Positions 43,759-52,584 of a DNA stretch of 52,584 nucleotides are shown one piece after another. Source of the stretch: Bacteroidota bacterium (GTDB taxonomy: Bacteria; Bacteroidota; Bacteroidia; Cytophagales; Cyclobacteriaceae). The notes under the pieces are model-generated. The model had not been told where the DNA came from. It saw only the letters and a program-made list of their open reading frames with translations, and made no database searches. Position 1 is the first letter of the stretch; each line of letters begins with the position of its first letter. The stretch lies in the NCBI GenBank assembly GCA_003242315.1, contig QGUY01000002.1, positions 1 to 52,584 on the forward strand, written 5' to 3'. The translations under genes were made by a program, and so were the position numbers.

Positions 43759-44883
43759 TTAACCAATTTCTATGATCACGTCATCCGTAAGAGGATGACC
43801 TACACAGGTTAGGACGTAACCTTCGGCGCGTTCTGATGCGGAGAGTCCTTCTTCTTCATCAAGGCGGACCTTTCCGGAGATCGCTTTTCCACGGCAGGCA
43901 GTACAAAGTCCGCTCTGACAAGAATACGGAAGATCGATGCCGGCGTCGAGCGCGGTCTCAAGGATAGCTTTGTGAGGGGGCACCATGATCTTGTATTCCT
44001 CGCCGTCGAACCTGATCGTCACTTCGCGCTCTACAAGTTCTTCCTCCTCACCTTCCTTCCTGGCGGGTTTGTCGATCGTACCCTGAACGAAACTTTCCTT
44101 TCGGATTTGTTCCTGAGGTATTGAGTACGCGCCCAGCAGGGATTCGACGTTCTTCATCATCCCTTCGGGACCGCACATGAGGTAAAGCGTGTTGCGCACG
44201 CCCCAATCAGGAATCCTGTCAAACAATTTCCTGAGCATGTCGGGATTGAGGAGCCCCGAATATCCTTGCCAGTTCATGGGCGCGGTGTCGAGGATATGGA
44301 TCACATGAAGGCGACCCTGATATTGCTTCTCCCAACGATCAAGCTCATCCTTAAAGATGACGCTATCGATGTCGCGGTTGCAGTAGATCAATGACACAAT
44401 ACTCTCGGGTTCCTGGGTGAGCACGCCCTTCGTGAGCGACATCAGCGGTGTAATCCCAGAACCACCCGCAAACATTACGACGTGGCGACGGTTTGTTGGT
44501 GCGTAGTCGAGCGTAAAATTCCCCACGGCTGCCATTACCTTCAGCTTATCACCCACCTTGAGATTATCGGCCAGCCAGTTCGACATCAAGCCGCCCTCAA
44601 CACGCTTGACAGTAACGGCAGGGAATTCATCGGTATAGGGCGAAGTGCAGAGGGAATAAGCCCTCCTGACTTCCTTACCCTGAATGGGTACGATGAGTGT
44701 AAGGAATTGTCCGGGTTTGTAGACAAGCGGTCCCGAAGGAGGCGTATCGAACACAATTGTGATCGTATCACGGGTTTCGTTGATAATTGACTTTACCGTG
44801 AGTTCCAGGTATTGCGGGCCGGTATGTGTTGCCTCCTTTGCAGGCTGCTGTGGTTTTGACTTTTTGAAGAAATTAAATGCCAT
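43759..44883 (-). CDS. PaaE-like ferredoxin-NAD(P)H reductase with C-terminal [2Fe-2S] domain
   Basis: 374 residues from the ATG at 44883 (20 further codons upstream look unlike protein). Order: FAD domain with RAYSLCTSP, NAD domain with FAGGSGITPLMSL and CGPEGMM, then a plant-type ferredoxin with CQSGLCTACRGK and a final Cys in YVLTCVGHP. This is the layout of PaaE, Hcr and vanillate reductases, which feed electrons to an oxygenase. No oxygenase gene lies nearby, so the partner is unknown. A TACTTTTG box at 44948-44941 is a likely -7 element. Confidence 0.88.
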   Translation of the reverse strand: MAFNFFKKSKPQQPAKEATHTGPQYLELTVKSIINETRDTITIVFDTPPSGPLVYKPGQFLTLIVPIQGKEVRRAYSLCTSPYTDEFPAVTVKRVEGGLMSNWLADNLKVGDKLKVMAAVGNFTLDYAPTNRRHVVMFAGGSGITPLMSLTKGVLTQEPESIVSLIYCNRDIDSVIFKDELDRWEKQYQGRLHVIHILDTAPMNWQGYSGLLNPDMLRKLFDRIPDWGVRNTLYLMCGPEGMMKNVESLLGAYSIPQEQIRKESFVQGTIDKPARKEGEEEELVEREVTIRFDGEEYKIMVPPHKAILETALDAGIDLPYSCQSGLCTACRGKAISGKVRLDEEEGLSASERAEGYVLTCVGHPLTDDVIIEIG

Positions 44884-44940
44884 GGCAGAACGTACCTTTA
44901 TAACACAGGGCACAAGCGTTGTGTTGCCCAAAAGGTCGCA

Positions 44941-44948
44941 CAAAAGTA
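44941..44948 (-). promoter_or_regulatory. -7 box of the reductase gene
   Basis: TACTTTTG on the minus strand fits TAnnTTTG, about 58 bases before the ATG. No clear TTTG at the right distance, so it is a half-match. Confidence 0.4.
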
Positions 44949-44960
44949 CAACCTTTCAAT

Positions 44961-44992
44961 TTTCCGGCCATACCGTAATTTCCTTAATTTAG
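44961..44992 (+). promoter_or_regulatory. Possible purB promoter
   Basis: TTTC (44961-44964), 20 bases, TAATTTAG (44985-44992); one mismatch in each box. Transcription would begin about 14 bases before the GTG start of purB. Confidence 0.4.
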
Positions 44993-45012
44993 CGCCGTAA
45001 ATTCCTCGAACT

Positions 45013-46350
45013 GTGCCGCTGACACCTCTTACTGCGATTTCGCCGATTGACGGTCGATACTTCCGGTCGGTCCAGACTTTGTCGCAATACTTTTCGGAAT
45101 ATGGACTGATCCGCTACCGGATTCAAATCGAGATCGAATATCTCATCGCACTTTCGGCAATCATTCCTGAGATGATGGATTTCCCCGTCCATAAGCTTAA
45201 TGACCTCAGACGTATTTACAAGGAATTTTCGGAGGCCGACGCTGAAGAAGTAAAGCAAATCGAGGCGGAAACCAATCACGACGTCAAGGCGGTGGAGTAT
45301 TTCATCAAAAAACGCTTTGACGATCCCTTGCTCGAGCCTTTTCGGGAATACATTCACTTCGGGCTTACCTCGCAGGACATCAATAATACGGCTATTCCCC
45401 TGCTCATCAGCGACTTCATGAGCCGTGAGTATCAGCCGCAGCTGACGAGCCTGATCAGCCGGATCAGTCAGATGTCGAAGCAGTGGCAGGACGTGCCCAT
45501 GCTTGCCTACACCCACGGGCAACCCGCCTCTCCTACCCGAATGGGCAAGGAGCTCATGGTCTTCGTGTCGCGTCTCGAAAAGCAAATGAAACTGCTGAAG
45601 ACTATTCCCTTTTCAGCAAAGTTCGGGGGTGCCACCGGCAACTTTAATGCGCATCACGTCGCGTATCCTGAAATCGACTGGAATAAGTTTGCGGACGAGT
45701 TTTGCAAGCATCTGGGATTGAGCCGCAGCATTCCGACAACACAAATCGAACACTACGACAACCTCGCCGCACTGTTCGACAACCTCAAACGGATCAACAC
45801 GATCTTCATCGACTTCAGCCGGGACATCTGGCAATATATCTCGATGAACTATTTCAGGATGAAGATTGCCGACAACGAGGTAGGTTCTTCTGCGATGCCC
45901 CACAAGGTGAATCCCATCGACTTCGAAAACGCAGAAGGGAACCTCGGATTCGCCAACGCTATCTTTGATTTCATGTCATCCAAGTTGCCGGTGTCAAGGC
46001 TGCAGCGTGACCTGACAGACTCAACCGTGCTGCGAAACATTGGCGTTCCTCTCGCGCATAGTATTATCGCATTCAAATCGCTTGAGCGCGGCATCCGCAA
46101 GCTTGAAATCAATGAAGAAAAAATCCGCGAAGACCTTGACGATAACTGGGCGGTTATCGCGGAAGCCATCCAAACCATCCTGAGAAAGGAAGGCTTCACT
46201 AATCCCTACGAAACGCTTAAGGCGTTGACGCGAACCAACGAAAAGATCACCCGCGAGACCATTCACAACTTCATCGATTCGCTGGATATCAAACCCGGAT
46301 TGAAGACGCGGTTAAAACAGATCACGCCTTTCAATTACACGGGAGTTTAA
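45013..46350 (+). CDS. purB: Adenylosuccinate lyase
   Basis: 445 residues. PurB cleaves SAICAR to AICAR and adenylosuccinate to AMP in purine synthesis. The family signature SSAMPHKVNP with the mobile-loop Ser lies at about 292-301, and the catalytic His region TSQDINNTA is near 118-126. The start is GTG at 45013: an in-frame stop lies at 44998, no ATG intervenes, and MPLTPLTAISPIDGRY matches the family N-terminus. It is divergent from the reductase and converges on tolC with five bases between stops. Confidence 0.96.
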   Translation: MPLTPLTAISPIDGRYFRSVQTLSQYFSEYGLIRYRIQIEIEYLIALSAIIPEMMDFPVHKLNDLRRIYKEFSEADAEEVKQIEAETNHDVKAVEYFIKKRFDDPLLEPFREYIHFGLTSQDINNTAIPLLISDFMSREYQPQLTSLISRISQMSKQWQDVPMLAYTHGQPASPTRMGKELMVFVSRLEKQMKLLKTIPFSAKFGGATGNFNAHHVAYPEIDWNKFADEFCKHLGLSRSIPTTQIEHYDNLAALFDNLKRINTIFIDFSRDIWQYISMNYFRMKIADNEVGSSAMPHKVNPIDFENAEGNLGFANAIFDFMSSKLPVSRLQRDLTDSTVLRNIGVPLAHSIIAFKSLERGIRKLEINEEKIREDLDDNWAVIAEAIQTILRKEGFTNPYETLKALTRTNEKITRETIHNFIDSLDIKPGLKTRLKQITPFNYTGV

Positions 46351-46355
46351 CCCCT

Positions 46356-47825
46356 TCAATCAAGTTCATCGGGAACGTATAGCGGCGTGCCCGTAGCGAA
46401 GTCATACAACGTTAATCGCCTGAGATCGTAATACGCCTGCCAGAACGATTGGAGCGCCAGGATATAGCTCCGTTTTGCATCGTCCTTTTCCGTCAGCGCA
46501 ATATTCAGATTGGTAATATCGATTCTCCCGATGAGGTATCGATTTTGTGCAACATTGTAACGCTCGGCAGCAACTTCGTCGGCCTTCTTCGTAATCTCAA
46601 TTTGCAGCCGCAACATTTCAAACTGGCGTACCTGGGTGAGAATTTCCTGTTCGAAGTTTACTTCATCCTGTGCAATGACGTAGTCTGTATATTCCTTGTT
46701 GGCAACGGCAGTACGTAACCTTGCTTTATTGCGTCCCCAATCCAGCACCGGCACGTTGAATCCAATGTTGAAGCGTTGCTGTCGTAACGGATCGTGATAG
46801 ACGTCGGAAAGCGCGGAACCGGAGTTGTTGAGACCATACGACGCTGTCAGCGTCGCATCGAAGCGGTCGCCCTTTGCACTTGCCACCTGGCTTTCGGCTT
46901 CCAGCCGTCGTCGCTCAAACGCGATGAAGTCGGCGCGATTGGTCCGTGCCCGATCCAAAGCCTCATCAAGGGATATATCGAATTGAGGAATTTCTTCGGG
47001 AAGCACCAGCTCAAACTGTTCCGCATCATTCAGCCCGACAAACGAGCGAAGCCTTAGTCGGTTCGTTTCCAAATCAAGTTTTGCTTGCGCAACATCCTGG
47101 CGTGAGCGCAGCAGTTGGAGCTCGACCTGCAGCAGTTTGTCCTGGGACGTCGTACCGATATTATATCGACCCTGTTCAATCTTGTAGATGGTGTCGTTGT
47201 TAGCGAGGTTGAACTCAGCGATCTGGAGGTTGATCTGTGATGTCATGACGGCAAAGAACCGTGAGACAGCTTCCCGTGAAATGAACTCCATTTCCTCCAC
47301 GTACTCACGGCGCGACTCTTCATAGCGTAACGGTTCGATCATTCTGTCCCAACGAAGGCGGTTGAAAGAAAATAGCGGTTGATCCAGTCGAATGTTCATG
47401 GGAACACCGCTCCAGTTCACGACGTCCCGTTCTATGTCGTCGACAACAAATACCGAGGTGTTCATGGAGATCACTCCTCCCGTCCACGGTATCGGCTGTT
47501 GGAGACCAAGCGTCAGCGCCGAGTTGGTTTGCTGGCGGGAGCGGAATTCAATTGATCCGTCGGGCTGCGTTACCGGCGTGAAGTCCTGACTGTAATTCGG
47601 GAAGTTACCGCTAAGGCGCAGCTGAGGGTTGTAATTGGACTTGTAGTAGCGATACGTCCAGTACAGGTTTTCCTTCCGCGTCTCCACCTGCTTGGATCGC
47701 GGCGATTGTGCCCGAGCGAGGGATACAACATCATCCAGGGTCAGCCGGCGCACCTGCGCGTGGCCATCGTGCCACGCGGATAAAAAAATTCCGGCGACAA
47801 CAAGAAAACAAGCCTTGCTATTCAT
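46356..47825 (-). CDS. TolC-type outer membrane efflux protein
   Basis: 489 residues from the ATG at 47825. The longer frame adds 19 residues that lie inside the permease gene and precede the signal peptide (MNSKACFLVVAGIFLSAWHDGHAQ). The protein has the long helix and strand pattern of OEP/TolC: TLDDVVSLARAQSPRSKQ, repeated coiled helices and RIDITNLNIALTEKDDAKRS (given as DITNLNIALTEKD). It should form the outer membrane channel of the efflux system encoded upstream. It overlaps the permease by eight bases. Confidence 0.9.
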   Translation of the reverse strand: MNSKACFLVVAGIFLSAWHDGHAQVRRLTLDDVVSLARAQSPRSKQVETRKENLYWTYRYYKSNYNPQLRLSGNFPNYSQDFTPVTQPDGSIEFRSRQQTNSALTLGLQQPIPWTGGVISMNTSVFVVDDIERDVVNWSGVPMNIRLDQPLFSFNRLRWDRMIEPLRYEESRREYVEEMEFISREAVSRFFAVMTSQINLQIAEFNLANNDTIYKIEQGRYNIGTTSQDKLLQVELQLLRSRQDVAQAKLDLETNRLRLRSFVGLNDAEQFELVLPEEIPQFDISLDEALDRARTNRADFIAFERRRLEAESQVASAKGDRFDATLTASYGLNNSGSALSDVYHDPLRQQRFNIGFNVPVLDWGRNKARLRTAVANKEYTDYVIAQDEVNFEQEILTQVRQFEMLRLQIEITKKADEVAAERYNVAQNRYLIGRIDITNLNIALTEKDDAKRSYILALQSFWQAYYDLRRLTLYDFATGTPLYVPDELD

Positions 47826-49179
47826 AGCGTAGTGAGGTAATGGGATCCTGGCTGGCGGCCTTTCGTGCTGGTGCGATTCCAAAAATGAGCCCCACAGTGG
47901 CCGCTACACCAAAGGATACAACTATTGACATAAAACTGATAACGGTAGGTATTTCTGCGACAGTAGAGATCAGGTAGGCCAGTCCGACGCCGAGAAAGAC
48001 TCCGATAAGACCTCCGGATACACTGATCATCATAGCTTCAAAAAGAAACTGTTGCGTGATATCAGACTTCTTGGCGCCAATGGAAAGTCGGAGCCCGATC
48101 TCCTTGATGCGTTCGAGTACAGAGGCCAGCATAATATTCATAATGCCGATGCCGCCGACAAGGAGCGAAATGCCGGCGATCGCACCCAGCACGTAATTGA
48201 AAATATCGTTGGTGCGTTGCTGCTGCTTTAGGAGTAACTCCGGAATTTCAATCTCATAATCAACAACGCCATAGTGTCGTCGCTCCAGCAAACGCGAAAG
48301 TATTTCTGCCGTTGTTTGAAGATACGGTGTCTCAGCCACCTGGATTACCAGTCGGTCAAGCTGGTGGTAGTTGGTCGGCGTTGTGGGCTCTTCCGTTTCA
48401 GGTTCCTGCACCACTACCTGCCCACGACTATACTGCCCGCGGCTGGTGGTGCTCGACAGCTGTGAACGCGTGACAAGGTCGCGGTTCTCGTACCGAATTA
48501 ACATCGTCTGCAGGGGAGTGTATACATCCATGTTGTAGTCGCGAATGCCGAGCTTGGCGATGCTGGCCTGAGAGACGAGGCGCTCACGCATGACACCAAC
48601 GATGGTAAGCCAATGGGGACCTACTTTAATAGCCTTACCCAACGGATCTTCCGTTGGAAAAAATTTGCTCTTGATGGAATTTCCAATGATGCAGACAGGT
48701 GAACCGTTTATGAGTTCATCCTCAAGAAACATTCGGCCTTCTGCCAGGGTGAAATCAAAAATCTCAAAGTAGACGGGATCAACGCCCACGAGTTTGGCCG
48801 AGCGTCGAACGCCGCCTTTGATGATGAATGTCTCCAGGAGAATCTCAGGGCTGATCTTGCTGATGACCGGAATGTTTGCGCGAATACTGTTCACATCACG
48901 CAGGGTTAGACCCGGTGAAAATTTTCTTTTCTCCTTCGATGCCGTTTCTTCGATCTTTTCCTCTCGCTGTTCAACAATGGGTTTGACAACGATATTGTTT
49001 ACCCCTACGAGACGAATTTGTTCCAGGATTTCCTGTTGCGCACCGTTCCCGATGGCAAGCATAGCAATAACAGCGGCTACGCCGAAGATGATACCCAACG
49101 CCGTCAGCAGCGACCGCATTTTGTTGGATAACACAGCGTCGACTGCGATATAGAGGTTTGCCAGCAACCGTTCCTTCAT
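47818..49179 (-). CDS. MacB-like ABC transporter permease (FtsX type, no ATPase domain)
   Basis: 453 residues. A first membrane helix (about 18-40: LLTALGIIFGVAAVIAML) is followed by a large periplasmic MacB_PCD domain (about 50-320), then three helices with the FtsX signature GGIGIMNIMLASVLERIKEIGLR (given as GGIGIMNIMLAS and ERIKEIGLR). The C-terminus ends LRYE, as in MacB. E. coli MacB carries its ATPase on the same chain; this one does not, and no ATPase gene is in the operon. A Glu/Thr/Pro-rich insert (VVVQEPETEEPTTPTN) lies near 270. Confidence 0.9.
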   Translation of the reverse strand: MKERLLANLYIAVDAVLSNKMRSLLTALGIIFGVAAVIAMLAIGNGAQQEILEQIRLVGVNNIVVKPIVEQREEKIEETASKEKRKFSPGLTLRDVNSIRANIPVISKISPEILLETFIIKGGVRRSAKLVGVDPVYFEIFDFTLAEGRMFLEDELINGSPVCIIGNSIKSKFFPTEDPLGKAIKVGPHWLTIVGVMRERLVSQASIAKLGIRDYNMDVYTPLQTMLIRYENRDLVTRSQLSSTTSRGQYSRGQVVVQEPETEEPTTPTNYHQLDRLVIQVAETPYLQTTAEILSRLLERRHYGVVDYEIEIPELLLKQQQRTNDIFNYVLGAIAGISLLVGGIGIMNIMLASVLERIKEIGLRLSIGAKKSDITQQFLFEAMMISVSGGLIGVFLGVGLAYLISTVAEIPTVISFMSIVVSFGVAATVGLIFGIAPARKAASQDPITSLRYE

Positions 49180-50594
49180 GGGTTCCTTGTCGAATCAGAC
49201 CTGGCTACACCGGCGCGTGCTCCATCCGGGCGGCGAAATCTGCCTCGTCTTTCGTCCGGAGCTGGCTGTCCTCCCCCATCGAGTAATCGGGGAACTTGTA
49301 TGTCGGGCGTTTCTTCAGCAGGCTTTCGCCTCTTTCCGTTCATTTCGGGAAGCAGGTCGATAGGTTCATCCTCCATACCGGACGGGACAGAGAGATAAAC
49401 GCGGTCACCTTCGGAAAGTCCTGCCAGTATCACTGCGTCATTAGCATTCGTTAAACCCACCATCACTTCTTTCTTGCGGGTGTCAAGCCCCTGACGCAGG
49501 TATACGTAAGTGATGGAGTCGAATTGGTTATGGAGACATTCAAGAGGGACAAACAGGGCGTCTTCAAGCATCGCCGTAACGATCTTGTTGGATGTGGTCA
49601 TTGCAGGTCGCAGGCTTGGATCCGTTCCGTTGATGGCAATATCCACCTGAAACACCTTGGCATCACTGTTGGGCCTTTGCTCGCCCACGTTGGCTACGCG
49701 CGTGACTACGCCTGTCAGTTTCTTTTCGGGGTAGGCGTCAAGACCGATTTCCACGGGTTGACCGACTTTCACCTTTCGAACATCAACTTCATTTACAAAT
49801 GTCTTCGACATCATCTGGCTGAGATCAGGCAACGTCGCGACAGTCGGATCCCAGGTGTTAATCTGTGAGCCTGCCTTAATGGGCTTGTTGTCCCAGCCTT
49901 TCGTGTAGATCACCATACCATCTTCCGGAGCGAGTATGGTGAAGGCGGATGCCAGGCGCTGGATGGCCTCAAACTCCCTTTGAGCTTTGCGCAGCTCGGT
50001 GGACTGTTCGCGCATGCGTTCGGCATTCTGGCGTTTCTTGATCTTATAGTTTTCGAGTGCCTGAGCGTACTCTCGTTCTGCTCGCGCGAGATTGATCTCT
50101 GCCTGCTTGATCGTGGCGGGCGGTTCGTACTGCGATTGCTCGAGGACGATTCGTTTTTCCTCTACGGCATATTTTAAGTTGATGAGTTCATCGCGTGCTT
50201 GTCGTAATTGAAGCGTCGTGTCGAGTTCCATTTGCACGAACTCCGCTTGCTCACGCTCAAGGGCCAGCTGTTTCTCGTCGAAACGATTCTGAAATTCCGA
50301 GCGGTCGAGGGATGCAACCCAGTCGCCCTTCTTAACGATTGTTCCCTCATCGACAATAGCCTGTATCGTCACGTTGAAGATTCTGAAGTCGCGAAGGGCT
50401 GCCGGCCCCTGTATCTTGACGGAGTTCTTGGCTTCGAGTTCACCCGTCGTCTCGATCTCTACTTTGAATGGTCCTTTCCTTACAATCGTGAGGATTTCGA
50501 CGCTGGCGTTCTTGGCTCCTCCCCTGACTAAAAAATACGCAGCCAACGCTGCAGCTGCGATCGCCAACAAAATGATAATGTTTCTCTTGCCCAT
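49176..50594 (-). CDS. HlyD/MacA-like periplasmic adaptor
   Basis: 472 residues. An N-terminal membrane anchor (5-20) is followed by a barrel-sandwich lipoyl part, a long coiled-coil hairpin (about 110-220; RQARDELINLKYAVEEKRI to EQSTELRKAQREFEAIQ) and the HlyD_D23 barrel (VEIGLDAYPEKKLTGVVTRV). The last 50 residues are Pro/Arg/Gly-rich and look disordered, unusual for the family. It overlaps the permease by four bases. A TACCTTTG box at 50717-50710 may be its -7 element. It should connect the permease to TolC. Confidence 0.9.
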   Translation of the reverse strand: MGKRNIIILLAIAAAALAAYFLVRGGAKNASVEILTIVRKGPFKVEIETTGELEAKNSVKIQGPAALRDFRIFNVTIQAIVDEGTIVKKGDWVASLDRSEFQNRFDEKQLALEREQAEFVQMELDTTLQLRQARDELINLKYAVEEKRIVLEQSQYEPPATIKQAEINLARAEREYAQALENYKIKKRQNAERMREQSTELRKAQREFEAIQRLASAFTILAPEDGMVIYTKGWDNKPIKAGSQINTWDPTVATLPDLSQMMSKTFVNEVDVRKVKVGQPVEIGLDAYPEKKLTGVVTRVANVGEQRPNSDAKVFQVDIAINGTDPSLRPAMTTSNKIVTAMLEDALFVPLECLHNQFDSITYVYLRQGLDTRKKEVMVGLTNANDAVILAGLSEGDRVYLSVPSGMEDEPIDLLPEMNGKRRKPAEETPDIQVPRLLDGGGQPAPDERRGRFRRPDGARAGVARSDSTRNP

Positions 50595-50760
50595 GACGCC
50601 TTAGTTTTGCACACACGCACACCCAACCTGATGTGGGTGTTCCTGGTCGGGTAATCAATGGAATGAAGGGGATTTGAGAAGACTACAAAGAAATTCCACT
50701 AACCCTCTGCAAAGGTAGGCAAATCCTGGGCCAACGTGAAGCCATTGGAATAAGCTTAAC

Positions 50761-50794
50761 CCCCGCGGTGTAAGCAAATACCACATCCGCGGGG
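50761..50794 (-). repeat. Hairpin element with CCCCGCGG ends
   Basis: CCCCGCGG (50761-50768) and CCGCGGGG (50787-50794) are perfect 8-bp arms. In minus-strand RNA the stem extends through UGUGG / UUACA by using two G-U pairs and a bulged A; in plus-strand RNA those pairs become A-C mismatches. This favours a minus-strand RNA element. It lies between the 377-residue gene and the efflux operon and has no T-run. Confidence 0.6.
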
Positions 50795-50848
50795 AAGCAG
50801 GACTTGTAATTGTCAAATCAGCGACCGGGGACTATTTGTCCGGATGGC

Positions 50849-50871
50849 GCCCCGATATCATTGATCGGGGC
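50849..50871 (-). other. Hairpin overlapping the stop of the 377-residue gene
   Basis: GCCCCGAT and ATCGGGGC (8 bp, perfect) flank a short loop that contains the TGA stop codon (50860-50858). No T-run follows. It may be a 3' end stabiliser or a weak terminator. Confidence 0.45.
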
Positions 50872-51991
50872 CGCGTTTAGAGACAATTTTTGAGAGGGCG
50901 GTTTGGCGATCGGTTTTTCCTTCGTTGTAGGCCTTAAGGTCCGATCCCAGAATGGAGAGTTCCAGTGTCGATGGTATCTTGCATTGATAGCACTGGGTCA
51001 ATGCCACGTTAAACACAAGTTGCTCCTGATCTCCGAGGCTTTTCAGTGTGCGTCCATACTCCAGGATATTTTCCTTAAGCTCTGATTCAAACTTTGGATA
51101 GAGTTCCTTCACCTTCGCATCCCGCTCTTGCTGGTTGACGTCTTTCAGGCCGACGGTGGGCATATCGTAGGTGCTGTTGAATGTACGGTTGGCGGAGAAC
51201 ACGCGCATGTAGTACACAACACCAAAATTTTTCATGCGCTCATAGGGAATTGTGCCGTCGACAAAAAACGTTTTCGAGAGGTCGGGACGGTACAGCCTGC
51301 TGAAGATAGTTGAGAGAAGTTCCAGATCCGGCTCCACTTCGCCGGTGACTTCAGCGGTAGTAACCTTAATGCGCTTGACGAACTCGTCGCGGTTGATGCG
51401 CGCATTGCGCAGTGCGTTGATGTCATCCGTGCTTGCCTCGACCGATAATAGCATCCGGCTCGGAGCGGATACAAGCGAACCTACCCATGCGCGGGGTTGG
51501 TCACCGCGATTTGTAATCACGACTTTTTCTCCGGAAGGCAGTTGGCTCAGGAGCGACCCATAGTCAGCCAGGAAGTCGCGCGCTGCTTCAATGATGCGTT
51601 CATTGGAAAGGTCGCGAAGGCTGTCGAGGTTGAGCTGCTGGCGATCCTTGAGCTTCCACTCGTCCCCTTCCCCTTGTGCGGCAGGTAGCTGCCGGCGAAC
51701 CACACCGCCGCTCACACTCTGAACGTCGTAGCTACGGGCGGGGAACACCAGCGCGATGGGAGTGGTATAGTCGGCGGGCAGCGTAAAGGTAACACCGACA
51801 CCTGCCTGGTATGATGCAGTGATGCTGAGAGGAAAGAACATCCGATTCCCTTCCATCTTTTGTTGAATAAGGGTGACCAGCACATTTTCTGCAACGCGGA
51901 GATCGCGATTCATCCTTTCCTGGTCGACCCCTTGCGCCAGGGACCCCTGTGCAACGAGGATCATGAAAGCGACAATGAGTTTACGTGACAT
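50858..51991 (-). CDS. Unrecognised secreted protein
   Basis: 377 residues. The signal peptide (MSRKLIVAFMILVAQGSLAQ) is clear, so the protein is periplasmic or secreted. The mature chain is mixed alpha/beta without repeats; visible landmarks are SITASYQAGVGVTFTLP (57-73), PSGEKVVITNRGD (157-169) and a late CYQCKIP pair (Cys near 341 and 344). I recognise no family. Its start lies 19 bases after the upstream gene stop, so the two form an operon. The stop codon sits in a hairpin loop. Confidence 0.75.
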   Translation of the reverse strand: MSRKLIVAFMILVAQGSLAQGVDQERMNRDLRVAENVLVTLIQQKMEGNRMFFPLSITASYQAGVGVTFTLPADYTTPIALVFPARSYDVQSVSGGVVRRQLPAAQGEGDEWKLKDRQQLNLDSLRDLSNERIIEAARDFLADYGSLLSQLPSGEKVVITNRGDQPRAWVGSLVSAPSRMLLSVEASTDDINALRNARINRDEFVKRIKVTTAEVTGEVEPDLELLSTIFSRLYRPDLSKTFFVDGTIPYERMKNFGVVYYMRVFSANRTFNSTYDMPTVGLKDVNQQERDAKVKELYPKFESELKENILEYGRTLKSLGDQEQLVFNVALTQCYQCKIPSTLELSILGSDLKAYNEGKTDRQTALSKIVSKRGPDQ

Positions 51992-52010
51992 GGAATTCGT
52001 GTCTTAAAAG

Positions 52011-52584
52011 TTAGTTCCTGATAACCGGTACTGATGCGTTGGAAATAAGGCTGGCAAGAATTTGTTCTGTTTCCTGCCGGTACATGTCAGTATTTTGTTG
52101 CAAGTCGTTCAACCGCGCCTGGAGGATCATCAGATCATCCTCGCGCTGTTGCTGAAGATATTTCGCAAAGTCGACCAACAACTGTTCGAGTTGCTGCTTC
52201 TGCTCTTCGGAGGTCATTTTGTAATGATCTTTGATCATGCGCAGGTTTTCGGCCTGCAAGGTCGATACGTAGGCGCTGATTTGTTTTTCGGACGCCGACG
52301 CAGCCTTCATTACGAGTTGGTCGATTCGCGACGAGCTTTCTTTGAGGGTTTCACGCATGGTATTTGCGAAAGCTTCCTGCGACTTTCTCCACTCCGACTG
52401 CAACGCGGCATTGTTGTCCGCCAGCCTGGCGTCGATAATGTCGTGCACGTCTGCTACGCCCAGGGATGGTGTGGCATCAGGTGCTGATGAACGAGGCTGC
52501 CCAAAGGTGAGCCTGATTTCGTTTTCCGACGCCGATATCTGCACGCCGGTCAGTTTGCCCGCGACCATCAGGATCACGAGTGAC
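52011..52584 (-). CDS. Membrane-anchored coiled-coil protein (5' end outside the window)
   Basis: The frame is open to the window edge, so the N-terminus is missing; about 190 residues are visible. The first residues, SLVILMVAGKLTGVQIS, look like the end of a membrane helix. The rest is hydrophilic, mostly helical and coiled coil (AENLRMIKDHYKMTSEEQKQ, QLLVDFAKYLQQQREDDLMI). This layout, with an upstream membrane helix and a downstream helical tail, resembles Bacteroidetes anti-sigma factors with an extracytoplasmic tail, but no zinc-finger part is visible, so that is only a suggestion. It is co-directional with the 377-residue gene. Confidence 0.65.
   Translation of the reverse strand, partial: SLVILMVAGKLTGVQISASENEIRLTFGQPRSSAPDATPSLGVADVHDIIDARLADNNAALQSEWRKSQEAFANTMRETLKESSSRIDQLVMKAASASEKQISAYVSTLQAENLRMIKDHYKMTSEEQKQQLEQLLVDFAKYLQQQREDDLMILQARLNDLQQNTDMYRQETEQILASLISNASVPVIRN

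Overview
The window looks like chromosomal DNA of a Bacteroidetes bacterium, most likely of the Cytophagales or Chitinophagales type. The evidence is a type IX secretion sorting domain, an alternative complex III plus aa3-type cytochrome oxidase operon, the long two-part IspG found in Bacteroidetes/Chlorobi, several lipoproteins, and several upstream sequences that fit the phylum's unusual promoter (TTTG, about 19 bases, TAnnTTTG). No tRNA, rRNA, IS element, prophage or CRISPR array was recognised.

Layout. Bases 1-4300 hold the end of a T9SS-secreted Omp28-like protein, then a plus-strand set: a TerC-type membrane protein, a DinB/YfiT-type protein, a YheT-type hydrolase and an SRAP-family protein that has lost most of its catalytic residues. 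Bases 4300-8700 (minus) carry a Lys-rich lipoprotein, a small membrane protein, ispG and an SDR. An MlaE/MlaF transporter pair (plus) faces a 1212-residue NtrY-like sensor kinase (minus). Bases 13950-30850 (minus) are the respiratory core: actABCDEF, ctaC, ctaD, ctaA, ctaB, two subunit III genes and subunit IV, transcribed from a clear promoter near 30840. A strong terminator follows subunit IV, and then come assembly-type genes: a Sco-like protein without its cysteines, DUF420, a small CxMC membrane protein and DUF983. Quinol would be oxidised by the Act complex, electrons passed to the oxidase, and heme A made by CtaB and CtaA from the same transcript.

Bases 30970-46350 are housekeeping and accessory genes: TIGR02757, a beta-lactamase-fold hydrolase, a BNR protein, a coiled-coil lipoprotein, WYL and MarR regulators, TrmN6-type methyltransferase, YceI, M3 peptidase, TerB-like protein, SMP-30-like lipoprotein, CDF transporter, a PaaE-like reductase and PurB. 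The right end (minus) is an efflux operon (HlyD-like adaptor, MacB-like permease, TolC) with no ATPase gene, preceded by two unrecognised genes.

The most unusual signals are intergenic arrays with a 7-base period at gene ends. In the GATTnnn family the arrays supply the stop codons of three genes and close all three reading frames within about 21 bases. Two further period-7 families, several perfect hairpins and two apparent pseudoenzymes (SRAP, Sco) are also worth checking.
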